A stretch of 64,000 nucleotides of DNA, from assembly GCF_040954835.1 (NCBI RefSeq), contig NC_090697.1, forward strand, positions 8,541,001-8,605,000, written 5' to 3'. Position 1 is the first letter of the stretch, and the number at the start of each line of letters is the position of its first letter. The translations under genes were made by a program, and so were the position numbers. Below the pieces are notes generated by a model. The model saw nothing but the letters and a program-made list of their open reading frames with translations. It was not told where the DNA came from and made no database searches. Positions 1 to 11,117 of this stretch are shown piece after piece. Origin of the DNA: Lepisosteus oculatus (Eukaryota > Chordata > Actinopteri > Semionotiformes > Lepisosteidae).

Positions 1-361
1 TGGGAAGGAGCTGGAAACTCTCATCTTGCCCACGTACGCCTACCTATGTATAAATATCGCTCTTCATGCTTACCAGTTGAGTTTTCATATCCCTTTGTTT
101 GCCCCTGCAGCAGTGCCCTGGCTCATCCTTCATCAAAGAGGGAGGGTGGAAGGTTTGACAGATTTGACTGAGCTCCTGCATGAGGAGTGGTAGACTAGAA
201 TGACCAATAGAATAGTGCCACACAAGACAGGAAGTGAACAAGGGGAGCAGTGTCCTCACACTTTGTGTGGGATTGCAGGAAAGATATGTACAGTATGTAT
301 TTGTAATGCAGGGACATAACAGTTGGTCCCTGCACTGTTCCTAGCCTTGTGTCTCACTGTG

Positions 362-648
362 GTTGGAGCGGCGGCTCTGTGGCTAAGAATCTGCGCCTGT
401 GGCTGGAAAGTTGCTGGTTCGTATCCTGTGGCTGGCAGAGGACTCCTACTCTGCTGGGCCCCTGAGCAAGGCCCTTAACCCCAGCTGCTCCAGGGGCGCT
501 GTATAAATGGCTGACCCTGCGCTCTGACCCCAAGCTTCTCTCTCCCTGTCTGTGTGTCTCATGGAGAGCAGCTGGGGTCTGCGAAAAGACAAATTCCTAA
601 TGCAAGAAATTGTATATGGCCAATAAAGTGAACTTACCTTATCTTTAA
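362..648 (+). mobile_element. tRNA-derived SINE, plus strand
   Basis: The A-box-like TGGCTAAGAATCTG (380-393) and B box GGTTCGTATCC (416-426) form a pol III promoter. The body has GGGCCCCTGAGCAAGGCCCT, GGCGCTGTATAAATGGCTGA, CCCTGCGCTCTGACCCC and TAATGCAAGAAATTGTATAT. The tail is AATAAAGTGAACTTACCTTA. It is the same family as the minus-strand copy at 36.7 kb. Confidence 0.85.
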
Positions 649-2074
649 TCCAGTCGACATATATTTCTCTTGGACTTCAGCCAGATGTGCTTCAGCTCAT
701 GTTGGTGGTCTGCTCATCGCTAGACAAGACATTTTAATTCAGCACTTGTATTTGGAAGAGATCAGCAACATCAATAAAATCTTATCCATCCATGTGTCAC
801 ACAAGGTGATAGATACTTGTTGAAATAAAGATCTATTCTTTAACAATGCGTTAAAGCTTATGAAATGCTAGCAGTTTTGAATTTAAACTTTTTCCTTGAT
901 TTAGTGCCTGACTATGTAATCCCTTCTGAGAGCAGTCGATTTCTGCAGGATAATAAGGACAACCTCCCTGATTAGATGGTTGTTTAGATAGAGTGGATTT
1001 GTGAAAAATCTAATTAAGTTTCTCATTGATTTTTGTGTTTAAAATATTATACTGTCATGAATTTTTGCTAAATAAAATTATGCGTATTAGAAATGCAGTG
1101 TTCCTGTGGTTATAACTGTAACGCTTCTATGACTGAGCTGACAAGTCGAACATGTATGGAAAATATTATGCATTAATATACTTCATTACAGAGAGAAAGA
1201 AGGACAATCTTATAAATGCCCGGCCTTGGCTTTTTCCTATTGCAGTCGAATTGTTGTATGTCTGGCAATATGTGAAACACCATGAATTATAGATTCTTCA
1301 TTAACTTTCATGATTCCCTTTTCCATCACCTCTCAATCTGAGACCCACTCACACCACGCTAAAAAGGTCACGCTTTTCAAACTGGCCTGATCGCTGCCAT
1401 TTTACCTTGAACTTAATTAGTGATCCTGGTGTTCTGTGTTTTCATGGGGCACAGAATGAGGGGAATTTAGAATTCGCTTTCTAAAACGTTTTAATAATAG
1501 ACAATGTGCAGAACATAACATAAACGAGTGACATAAATTGGGAGCCGAAGATGACAAATTCAATACGGATTGTTGTTTTTGCTTGGCAGATTTCTTCTCC
1601 CTTTTACTGTACTTTGTAGCTTTTATTTTCACAGTGTGCAAACGTGGAGATTTGTCAGATTGTCTGTTTTGTCTTTCCATTCCGTATCTTTACTGAAGAA
1701 AATTGATTTTCAGATAGCCTCAATAATGCTCAGATAAATGACAATCTACACTAACATTATTTAATATAGAACTTTCTCTTTCCTCAGCCTTGAGGTACAT
1801 CGTCAGTTTCTTCGTTGGCGAACGCCAGAGTGAAATATGAATTTAACGTATTTGCCGTTTCACTTACAATGGCTAATTTATTCCTCTTTCCTCGACACAC
1901 ACAAGAACACACATAAAGGTCGGCTCTGGATGCTGCTCTTCTTTCTTTTTTTAAAACGGACAAGGACAGGGATTATTCGGCAGTTGTGTGTTTTTCTCGA
2001 CGTGTTGCAGGGAAAACATTCCTAGAATTACAGCACCCAAGACGCTTCCTCCACAGGCAGCACCACAAGCATCC
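649..2074. other. Intergenic, no gene recognised
   Basis: It is AT-rich unique-looking DNA. Short minus-strand frames lack domain features. Confidence 0.5.
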
Positions 2075-2312
2075 CATAGTCTGCCTCCTCACCCTCCCCT
2101 CAGGGGCGCAAGGCCAGTCTGCTTCCTCATCCTCCCCTAAGGGGTGCAAGGCCAGTCTGCTTCCTCACCCTCCCCTCAGTGGTACTAGGCCAGTCTGCCT
2201 CCTCATCCTCCCCTCAGGGGTACAAGGCCAGTCTGCCTCCTCATCCTCCCCTCAGTGGTACAAGGCCAGTCTACCTCCTCATCCTCCCCTCAGGGGTGCA
2301 AGGCCAGTGGGA
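2075..2312 (+). repeat. 38-bp minisatellite, about six units
   Basis: The word GCCAGTCT or GCCAGTG falls at 2113, 2151, 2189, 2227, 2265 and 2303, exactly 38 bp apart. Units vary at CAGTGGTAC/CAGGGGTGC. As 38 is not a multiple of three, the open frames through it are accidental. Confidence 0.95.
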
Positions 2313-3561
2313 AGTCCTGGTCACAGTCAGCTGGTGGCACAGTCAGCTAGTGGCACAGCCTCTGTGATTGAACCCCTGTTCACAGAGGTGAGCACCCTCA
2401 TCAGTGGAGCCACTCGAGGGGCCCCTGCTCATCTCCTCCCACTGAGAAGCGAGATTACGCACTTCTCCATTTATGATAGTGCATGAACATTCCCCTCAAC
2501 TGCATGGTTTTTCTGTTTTCCACCCTAAATGAAATATGACAAGTTACCATTCAGCCTAGGGCTTCCTGAGAAACTGAAGTGTAGACACAGAGCACAAGCA
2601 CTGGTCAGGCCAATGCGAAGTGACAGAGAGAATCTGAGAACACAGTTCAAGTCTGAGGGTGTGAACTGCAGAACTGGAAGTGTCAGATGGAAACAGCCAT
2701 GTGAACAGGTCTGAAAATGATGATTGGGTACCCATATGAGAATATGAGACATACAATAACGGTAGATATAAAGGCAACATTATACAATTAAAAGATGAAT
2801 GCTAAAAAAGAAATCCTTAAGTCCATTATCATTGACCACTGAAGTGTTATTGGACGAGCTACAGAATTCAAGAGATGTTTCAATGTTTCTTTACATTCTA
2901 TTCACACATTATGTAATCATGCCTAACTATTAGTAATGCATATATTGTATGGTATACTGTATTTGTTATGGTCAGTGGCATAAGTCTGGTGCTTCTCAAA
3001 ATGGCTGCTTGAAGTAGGCAGAAACCAAATTTACTTTTTCCTGCAATAAATGAAGATTTTGACAACAGCATTATACTGTACTGGCCTATTATTCTACTTT
3101 GTTTTAAGTCTGTATTCCTAAAACAGTTTACTTGTGAAACCGTAGTGACCATGCGCAGGAAATGTAGCCAACTATGGCACATGCCAAATTTAAAGGTACT
3201 GGGACCCAACCAGCAAAGGTTGCTTGAATTCCCCAGAACCATTAGCTCACACCCAGAGCAGCAGGTACTGTAGATCACATGAGTGTAGTTTTTCTTCCTC
3301 TCATTGATTATAATAAAATAATTTTCCTCATCTCTCTCCTCTTCAAACCGTAGAATAATACGACATTAACCAATAATCACTAGAGACACGCAAAAAAATC
3401 ACACAACTGTCCTCAAAAGTCATCAGAAGAAAAAGAACATCCCGAAGAGTGCTGTCTGCGTGTTGCACAGTCCTGTCTCTCCCTGTTCATTCCGCATTCC
3501 AAAAGACGAAAACCTCACAAACCGTCCCCCTGTCCTGTTGCACTATTAAAAAAAAAAAACG

Positions 3562-3832
3562 TGACCAACCATCCAGGCCTACCTACAGTACAGTACAAAA
3601 AAAAAACTCTGCACAGTTCTTTGATTGTCTTACTAGCATTTTTCTTGTCACAGTTTGAAATGATGCACCGTTTGCCTGGAAAACCCATCAATTACCACAC
3701 AGTCTGAGGTGACAGTGTTGTGTTCTGTGAATATTTATTTAACTCTGCCCAACCATCAGGCATACCCACAAAAAAAATCTCAGTACAGTCTTTTGGTTGT
3801 CTATCTAGCATTTTTCTGGAAATGCTTCTGGA
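3562..3832 (+). repeat. Local direct repeat A (two copies of about 85 bp)
   Basis: 3562-3652 and 3747-3832 share ACCATC-AGGC-TACC, an A-run, CAGT-CTTTTGRTTGTCT and CTAGCATTTTTCT in the same order. Spacing is about 185 bp. Confidence 0.65.
3655..3714 (+). repeat. Local direct repeat B, copy 1
   Basis: GAAATGATGCACCGTTTGCC, then CATCAATTACCACACAGTCT, recurs at 5229-5286 with few changes (GAAATGACGCACCTTTTGCC). The two copies are 1.6 kb apart. Confidence 0.75.
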
Positions 3833-5228
3833 GTCAAATGTACCATTTAGCTCCCCCTGCCCTGACTGTTCAACAGTGAAGAGGGATGGGACAGTGCTGA
3901 TCTCTGTCGCATGATCTACTGTACAGTATGTCATAGGAATCTGACCAAACTACTGAAGTGACAAAAGTACTGGCCTCTGCCCTGCTCCCACTCTTTCTCT
4001 ACAACGCTTTTCTCACCAGAAATCCAGCTGTAAACTCTGGGGTTTGAAAAGCAATCCAATAGCTACAGTACATCTAAGAATGTTTCAGTTTTTGGTCATG
4101 TGGGTAGTTTTGTTTAGATCAAGCAGTACACCTGTACTTGGACAGAACTTCTAATCAATCTATGGATGAATCAAGATGGGATGCTGTGTTCCCTCTTTCA
4201 GGACCAGTGTTGAAGGGTAAGGTGCATATTTTTGAGATGTAAAGACTTTTAAGGTTTTCTTCATTAAATAAAATCTTCGAAAATAACATGGAAAGAATCA
4301 TTGACATACACAAGAGCTTAAAAAAATGTCTACTGGTTAAAAGTTTTGTTGGTCAGAAAGCATGTTTCGCAGAGACAAAGGATTTACAGCTTTAAAACAT
4401 TGACAGCCACACTTGAGATCAGCAATGCAGTATGTTTTTTGGTTTCCCCATATCATCAGCTACTTATGACATTTTACATTTGAAGGTTAAACCCTTTCAC
4501 CCTTCTTCACAAGTGTTAGTTTGTGTATTATTCAAAGAAACACTGGAAAGCTACTGGATTGCAAACCGTAACAGCCAAGATTACGGACTCTCACTTAGAA
4601 CCCACATATAAGGATTTGTTACTTTTTAAACATTTTCCAACTAAACATAAAAGCAATCAATAAAGAGACCATCCTTGACACTTGTTTTAAGAGCGGAGTA
4701 TGCCGTTTCTGAACAGATCAATAACAGCAGGACCTTCTTTTCAGTTATACAGCTATAAATGATTACTTTGGAGGTGGTGGAGTACAATGAGATGAAATTG
4801 GTCTAAAACAAGATATTTCATGCTCTAAGTGTAACCTTGGTTTATAGATGCTGTGCATCCAATACTGTGCTTAAAGGGAAAGTTACCCTAAAATAGAAAA
4901 ATACTTTCATTATTAGAAACCCATTTCCAGTTTCATGTATACTACCATAAACAGCTCTTAGGCTTGCGTTATTTACATCAGACATTTACTGAAATGTAAT
5001 TCAAATATAACTCTGTACTGCACTTACTGTATGTCACAGGGTGCTAAAAGCGGGTGTGGGGTGGGTGCTTGGGGGGGTATATTGAATTTTTTTATGCCAA
5101 ACACTAATGGCCAGTGTTTTTGTCAAGTATGGTGTTTCTTTCCTCTGTTGCATGTCTGTTTTCCACCCGATTTTGAGGTTGTCCTGGCTTGTAGCAAATA
5201 CAGAATAACAGGCAGCCAACATCACAGG

Positions 5229-5286
5229 TTGAAATGACGCACCTTTTGCCTGGACACCCGTCAATTACCACACAGTCAAGGGTGAC
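5229..5286 (+). repeat. Local direct repeat B, copy 2
   Basis: This is the partner of 3655-3714. It carries GTCAATTACCACACAGTCAA followed by GGGTGACT in place of GAGGTGACA. Confidence 0.75.
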
Positions 5287-6195
5287 TAACTAGATGTGTG
5301 GGGTTGATGAACAGGCAGGAACTGGACCTGGAACAGAGGGACAGAGAGGAAACACAAAGGCAAAGGCAGGAAGCTCAGAGCACCTGGTGCAGGTGCCTGG
5401 TCATATACAGTACATACAGGCAGTTTCTCGAGAAGCCACTTTTTTCTGTCTGCGAATTCTTCCTGATCACCAGGATATTTCCGCCCCTCATTCCAATCCT
5501 GGAGACCTGACTGGAAAGAGGATATATTAGCCTCGGCCAGTGGATGCAAGGAATTTGCAGAAACGCTCAGGCGGGGTTGTCATCTCCTAACCTGAGATGT
5601 CATGAATGAAAGAGCTCTTAAGAAAGTGGAGAGAAATTCCTGTGAATCCACAGCTGGATGGGCTGCTGTTCCACCAGGCAGGCTACCTGAAACAGAATAC
5701 ACATACAGCAGGTCCCAGAACGTCCGGGAGCCTTCTTGAAATGACTAGCACTTTCCTGTCTCTCGGGATGACTGATAAGCTTGAGGGACATGCAAAGCTA
5801 TATTTACTCAGCCTCCTAAGCCTTGATACGTTATGCTCAGTAACTGAAACCAAAATAGCCTTTGCAAAACAAGACACACATTGTTACACTTACAACAAGT
5901 TTGTTGAAGCTGAATGGTCAGTCACGGGTTTAAAAAGAATATTACTCTAGCAACAGTTTTAATTACAGTTCAGCTGGAACGAAAGACTCACTTTCTCAAA
6001 CCAATGCCACGTGACATCATACAGCTGATGAGCTTGGGACTGAGTAATGATGTTGTGCCAAGTGAACACATGCTTGCCAGTGCTAAGGCATATACCAGGT
6101 CACACAGCACCCCTTAAAAACCACATACTGTAAATTGCAAAGCAAGTATGCAAGATTTTTAATTGTCTACCTGGTAGCAAGTATACATAAATACA

Positions 6196-6255
6196 TACAG
6201 TGTCTTGGGAAAATATTCATGCCTCTTCCAATGATGTCCCATTTTGCTGAATTAA
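6196..6255 (+). mobile_element. Tc1-like terminal repeat fragment
   Basis: TACAGTGTCTTGGGAAAATA, TTCATGCCTCTTCC resembles the outer end of fish Tc1-type elements, which read about ACAGTGCCTTGCAAAAGTAT at the same place. No transposase lies near it. Confidence 0.5.
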
Positions 6256-6325
6256 GATTTTTTCTCGAAGCTTTGCAAGCTTGCCCAGGCTCTAACAAGC
6301 TTATCTGGGGATTGCAGATGGACAT

Positions 6326-6842
6326 GGGAGGCATGGAGGTGCAGTGGTGAGCATCGCTACCACGCAGTGCTGGGGACCTGGGATCAGTCCAGGTCTGTGC
6401 TCACTGTGTTCACATGGGTTTTCTCCAGGTGCCGCAGTTTCTTCCCACCTGTCTATTTTCGCGTTTGTATCTGACCTGCGATGGACTGTCTGTCACGGAT
6501 GTTGGAAGGGCATGGAGAGCAGAAGAGACCCTAAGCAAAGCAGCAAAAGGGGCAACACAGGTGTTAGCCCAGGCTCAGGGGGTCAGACGGTGTCGGGTAG
6601 AAACCTATGCCCTCAGGCATAGACGACCTGAGACGACCTGGTGCTGGGCGGGTCTCAAGACATCCGAACCCTCAATGCTGAGTGAGGACCAAAAGGGCGA
6701 CCCGGAAAATAAACAGCCCTAGACACTGCCCGTGACACTGGCATCCCATCCAGGGTGTACCCCGCTTTGCATCTGCTGTTTGCCAGCTCACCCTTGACCC
6801 TGTATAGGAAGAAGTCATTAGAAAATGGATGGATGTTGATGG
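6326..6842 (+). mobile_element. V-SINE/Mermaid-like tRNA-derived SINE, split by an insertion
   Basis: The head GAGGTGCAGTGGTGAGCATC with ACCTGGGATCAGTCCAGGTC is tRNA-like (A- and B-box regions). The body has GGTTTTCTCCAGGTGCCGCA and GCGATGGACTG. After the insertion it resumes with GCATCCCATCCAGGGTGTAC and ends TTAGAAAATGGATGGATG, the usual tail of this fish SINE type. Confidence 0.82.
6491..6737. mobile_element. 247-bp insertion nested in the SINE (solo-LTR-like)
   Basis: It interrupts the SINE word GGACTGGCATCCC. The ends are TGTCACGG and CCGTGACA, an 8-bp inverted repeat of the TG...CA kind. CTGTC precedes and CTGGC follows it, consistent with a 5-bp target duplication with one change. It may be a short solo LTR of a gypsy-like family or a small inverted-repeat element. 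Confidence 0.62.
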
Positions 6843-6849
6843 ACAACAA

Positions 6850-8790
6850 TTTTCATGTCTTGCCACAGATGTTCTACCAAATGTAAACATTTGGATACCC
6901 CCAGGATGAAACAATCCCATCCTTCTATTGGAGCTGGAATGCTGATTTTCCAGTTTAATGGATTTAAAATAGTGACTTAATATGTAACCAAAGTGGTTTA
7001 GAAATCTGCAGTCTTCACTGGAGGCATTAGTAATTTACCTACTCTGAGTGAACTTATCTTCATTAGTGTGTTATTCTCTAAATCATTCTAACAGTGCAGT
7101 TTGCTTACAGGATGTTCACAATCGTGTCGAAGATTCTTTGAGTACACCTCACATTTCTTTATTCTGTCATTACACGACTGCAGTTGTCACAGGAAAAAAT
7201 AAAGGAACTCGCTAGATTTTCTTGGCAGTATTGTGTTATTAAAAATCCAAGTTTGAACAGTTGACCTCAAACAGAAATTCGAGTATTGCGTTTGCTTAAT
7301 TGTCTTTCCAGCGCTGCCTGTTTGATATTTTTAGATGTCTGCAAACCTTTCTTTGTTCTTTTCATATACGTTTCCATGGGACTGGGGTACAGGAATTTTT
7401 TATTTCGACAGCATTTGGCATCTGGTGAGTTGTTGTGGCTTGTTCCTTTCTGAGCAAATGTGGTACGTGGCTGTTGTAGAATACAGGACTGTGCTACATT
7501 GTTGTTTATGGCTCCACATCCCTTTTTGATACCTGCAGGTCTGGTTTATGTAAAAGGTTCCGGGAAGTGAAATTTAAATGGAACAAAAGTGTTATAAAAC
7601 TCAAGGTTACCTCTAGAGGAATGAATTGTAATGCTTTTGTTTTAGCAATGTGGGTAGAAGAGGGCGATTAATTTTGAGCTTTTTCATTACAGTCCTGCAG
7701 GTATAAAGCTGAATAGTGAACCTTTCCAATGGGTGCTGCTGACACTTATCTCTTCTTGAACAGTAATCCAGAGGAAAATGAAACGTGAAGCATTTATTAT
7801 ATGTAGACAAAGGTACTTAACAAATGACAGAAAGAGTGGATCCAACTGGTGGATATAATAGTGGATGAATCAGGAACTGCATTTATTAAAGCTTCCTAAA
7901 CTGCATTGGGTATTCTTGTTGAAATCGATGGCCAAATTCAGTTGTTCTGCTAAAGATCAAAATAAAAACCAATTGAGAATAATACTACTAGAAGTAACAA
8001 AGATTGACTCTGACATTCGTGTAGATCACTTAACTCTCAGTAAAGTACTTCTTTTAAAAAACCAGCTCAACTTTGCATGTCAAACAAAATGCATGAATAG
8101 TGTGATACTGGGTGACTGAATTTATTACATACTTCAAGGTCATTATTCTTTTAAAAATAAATACACTGTACTCACACACTAGATTGCTAGACTCAGTGCT
8201 AAATTGATAAATATATAAATATATTGCTTATTCAAATTATTTTTAAAAACAGCATGAAACTGTAATATGATATGGGATTGTGAGATTCCCATCAGTTACC
8301 ATGTTCATAACTCGCAGCCCTTGTTTTCCTTGTAAAACAAGTGCATTCCTATGAGGGGCTGCATGCCATCCAGAGCAATTAGGACTTGTTCACGCCATTT
8401 ATCTCAGCCCCCCTCATCCAATTAATGAGTGCTTCGCTCAGTCCTCCCTATTTAAGCCCATTTATGCAACTGGTATGGTGCTCTGCCATTGAGATGCTTT
8501 CAAAATACTTACCTGCATCTCCAAAAGTTATTCTCTGTCTGAAGACTTCCAAACCAGTCCCGAACCTGATCAGCCCGACGACATCAGCCTCCTCCTCAGC
8601 ACCAGACCAGTGGCTCCTATTTCATAACTATCTTCCCTCCCCACAGAGCAGTCTCTCAGCCGGTTCCAGCCCCAAAGACTGTGTTCGCCTTCTGCACCGT
8701 CCTGTTTGCATCTGCCCTTATCCCTTCACCATCTCTGTCCCATCTTCAGCTGTTCCGAGCTCCACTGCCAAAATGTTGTAACCACCTCCA
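6850..8790. other. Intergenic, no gene recognised
   Basis: It is AT-rich to about 8.36 kb. From 8.36 kb it becomes C-rich and may be the 5' part of the gypsy relic. Confidence 0.4.
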
Positions 8791-8794
8791 CCTG

Positions 8795-9425
8795 TCCTCA
8801 ACCCTGGCTGTATCCGGTTTCTTCTTAGTGCCCAAAAAACACAGATCTTTACACCCCTGTATCTACTACATGGGGCTCATCAAAATCAGGAAGAACTGGT
8901 ACACTTTGCCATTGATACCATCACTGCTGGAGAGAGCCAGCCAAGCGGCCATCTTCACGAAGTCAGGCCTTAGGGACTCCTACACCCTGATCAGGGAGGG
9001 CAGCGAGTGGAAGACAGCGTTCAACATGTATCAAATATGATGAATATTTGATAATGCCTTTTGATGTTTGCGATGCCCCAGCCAGCTTCTGAAACTTCTC
9101 GAATGACATCTAGGACTTTGAGGACAACTAGACGACATCTTGATATACTCCTGCACTCTCCAGAACATGTCAGACAAGTTTGATGGGTCCTTCTGTGTCT
9201 CAGGGAACAGCACTTCCATGCGAAGCTTGGGAAGTATAAGTTCCATTGGATAGCCTCTCTGGGACATGTCCTCTCCTCCTTGGGCCTGCGGATGCATGCC
9301 AGCAAGGTTGCGGCAGTAAGGGACAGATCCAGTTGTTCTGGAAGTCATCGACCCCTGCAATTGATCTGTCACTGCTACTGGTGGCCGTCCACAAGAGCAG
9401 ACATGGAGGCAGACATGGTGTCATG
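8795..9425 (+). pseudogene. Ty3/gypsy retrotransposon pol relic (reverse transcriptase and integrase pieces)
   Basis: The plus strand gives, in three different frames, successive blocks of gypsy reverse transcriptase. The first is the FFLVPKKHRS/LHPCIYYMGL block near 8817, then a REGSEWKTAFN block near 8995, the catalytic LDDILIYS at 9129-9152, and a SLGLRMHASKV block near 9280. At about 9370 a CYWWPS motif resembles the zinc-binding part of integrase, so the RNase H region has been deleted. Frameshifts and stops at each junction make it non-functional. The C-rich 8360-8790 upstream may belong to the same element. Confidence 0.8.
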
Positions 9426-9429
9426 TTCC

Positions 9430-9733
9430 ACCAGACTCTGGAACAGCTTCTTCCCACAGGCTGTCAGGCTCCTCAACACCCTGGAATCTACCTGCACCCA
9501 CCCCAATTCCAGAAACAGGGTTTAAATCCCCCCAGTGTGGTGTGTAGATTGTATTATGTACAGTATTTGCCTTAGTAATTTGCACTATCTGCACTTTGCA
9601 CTGTGTGTATCCTGTCTACAATGTCTATGTCAGTGTCCTGTCTGTATTTGCACCATGGATCAGGAGGAACGATATTTCGTTCCACTGTATGCTTGTATAC
9701 TGGATGGCTGGACTGACAAATAAACGTGAACTT
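9430..9733 (+). mobile_element. 3' end of a non-LTR retrotransposon, copy 1
   Basis: It starts in the end of a coding region (RLWNSFFPQAVRLLNTL), a common C-terminus of fish LINE proteins. A 3' UTR follows that is shared with 46360-46548, including GGAGGAACGATATTTCGTTC and the tail ACAAATAAACGTGAACTTGA. It adjoins, or is inserted into, the gypsy relic to its left. Confidence 0.75.
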
Positions 9734-9735
9734 GA

Positions 9736-10639
9736 ATTTGATAATAATCAGGTTCCTGGGCTAAAAATTCCATTTCTTTTAAAAGAATGGTGTTAAAGCA
9801 TCTTGCAAAAGAACAGCATGATGTACACAGAACATATTAGAAGTAACTAAATTTTTTTCTGTTGCTTCAGCTTTACAAAATTGCCTTATCCAGAAACTTT
9901 GAACTTAAAACATTAAACAGGTATTAATGCTACAGAAGATTCAATGCAGTTTCCCATATTACCCCTTTGTCTTCTTTCAGGCATTGCACTGTGAAATAAC
10001 TTTGGCGAATTATTGGGCAAGAAAGGATACCGCTAAAATTAATCACTCACTCCACTAACTTAAAAACCCATAACGATGAGCGTAAAAACACAAGACAGGT
10101 ATCTTTCATACATGTGAAATTGAACACACCACAACATCCCGTGCCTCACAAGAGAGTGATGTTCTCCATATAGCTTTTTCATACAAATATTCTGTTGCAA
10201 ATGACCACAGGTTTGATACTGGATACTTTCTTGGGTGTACAGTAAGTGTGCCATTGGGGACAGCGTACACGTTATTCTGCTTCCAACTATTATTTGTTGA
10301 CCTAATTCTGGCAGTGGGTTTCAGCGCCTCTCTGGTGAGTGGAATGCCCCAGTCTGCAGTGCTTGTGCATCCTGGCAGGTCTTTGAGCTGACAGCTGGCT
10401 GAAGCACACAGCTTTGTCTGGGTGCCTGTTTTCTAGAAGATTGTAAATCCATTCTTGCCATATGTTTGCCTTCCCATTGAAAGCACCTGCCACCACTACA
10501 CCCTAGTTAAGTGATATGGATTTATACCCTGAATTTACATAGAAGTTGTTTATGAGAGTCTGTGTAACTAGACAATGAAACTAGAAACAGAAATCTTTAG
10601 TTTCAGTCACTAGCCAGCAGCTGTATCACCCCGCAAGTC
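9736..10639. other. Intergenic, no gene recognised
   Basis: It is AT-rich unique-looking DNA; only short chance frames. Confidence 0.5.
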
Positions 10640-11117
10640 ACAACTGCAGGTCACTCAGCAAGTGTGAGCCTGGTCAGTACTTGTATGGGATACCTCCTGG
10701 GAAAGCTAAGGTTGCTGCTAGAAAACATGTTAGTGACGGGGACACTGTACTGTAAAAAGGCGCCAACCTTTGGATGAGATGAAAATCCGAGGTCCTTATT
10801 CTTTGTGGTCATTAAAAATCCCAGGGCGTTTTTCAAAAAGAGTAATCTTGTTACCCAGGTGTCCTGACCAAATCCCCCCCTGGCCTTTACCAATCATGGC
10901 CTCTTAATAATCCCCATTAAATCAGATTAATCACTCTGCTCTCCTCGCCACTAATAGCTGGTGTGTGGTGAGTGTACTGGCGCACTATGGCTGCCGTCGC
11001 ATCATCCAGGTGGGGCTGCACACTGGTGGTGGTGGAGGGGATCCCCATTACCTGTAAAGCGCTTTGAGTGGAGTGTCCAGAAAAGTGTAATGTAAGTGTA
11101 AGCAATTTTTATTATTA
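10640..11117 (+). mobile_element. 5S rRNA-headed SINE with internal deletion
   Basis: The head GTGAGCCTGGTCAGTACTTG, TATGGGATACCTCCTGGGAA is 5S-derived. Compared with the 19-kb copy it lacks about 70 bp including the AGGGGGCG block. The body and tail (GTAATGTAAGTGTAAGCAAT, ATTATTA) are otherwise collinear. Confidence 0.85.

Noticed and set aside
2898-3278. 126-codon minus-strand frame
   Set aside because: It is an isolated frame with no domain, no splice partners and unremarkable codon pattern, in AT-rich DNA.
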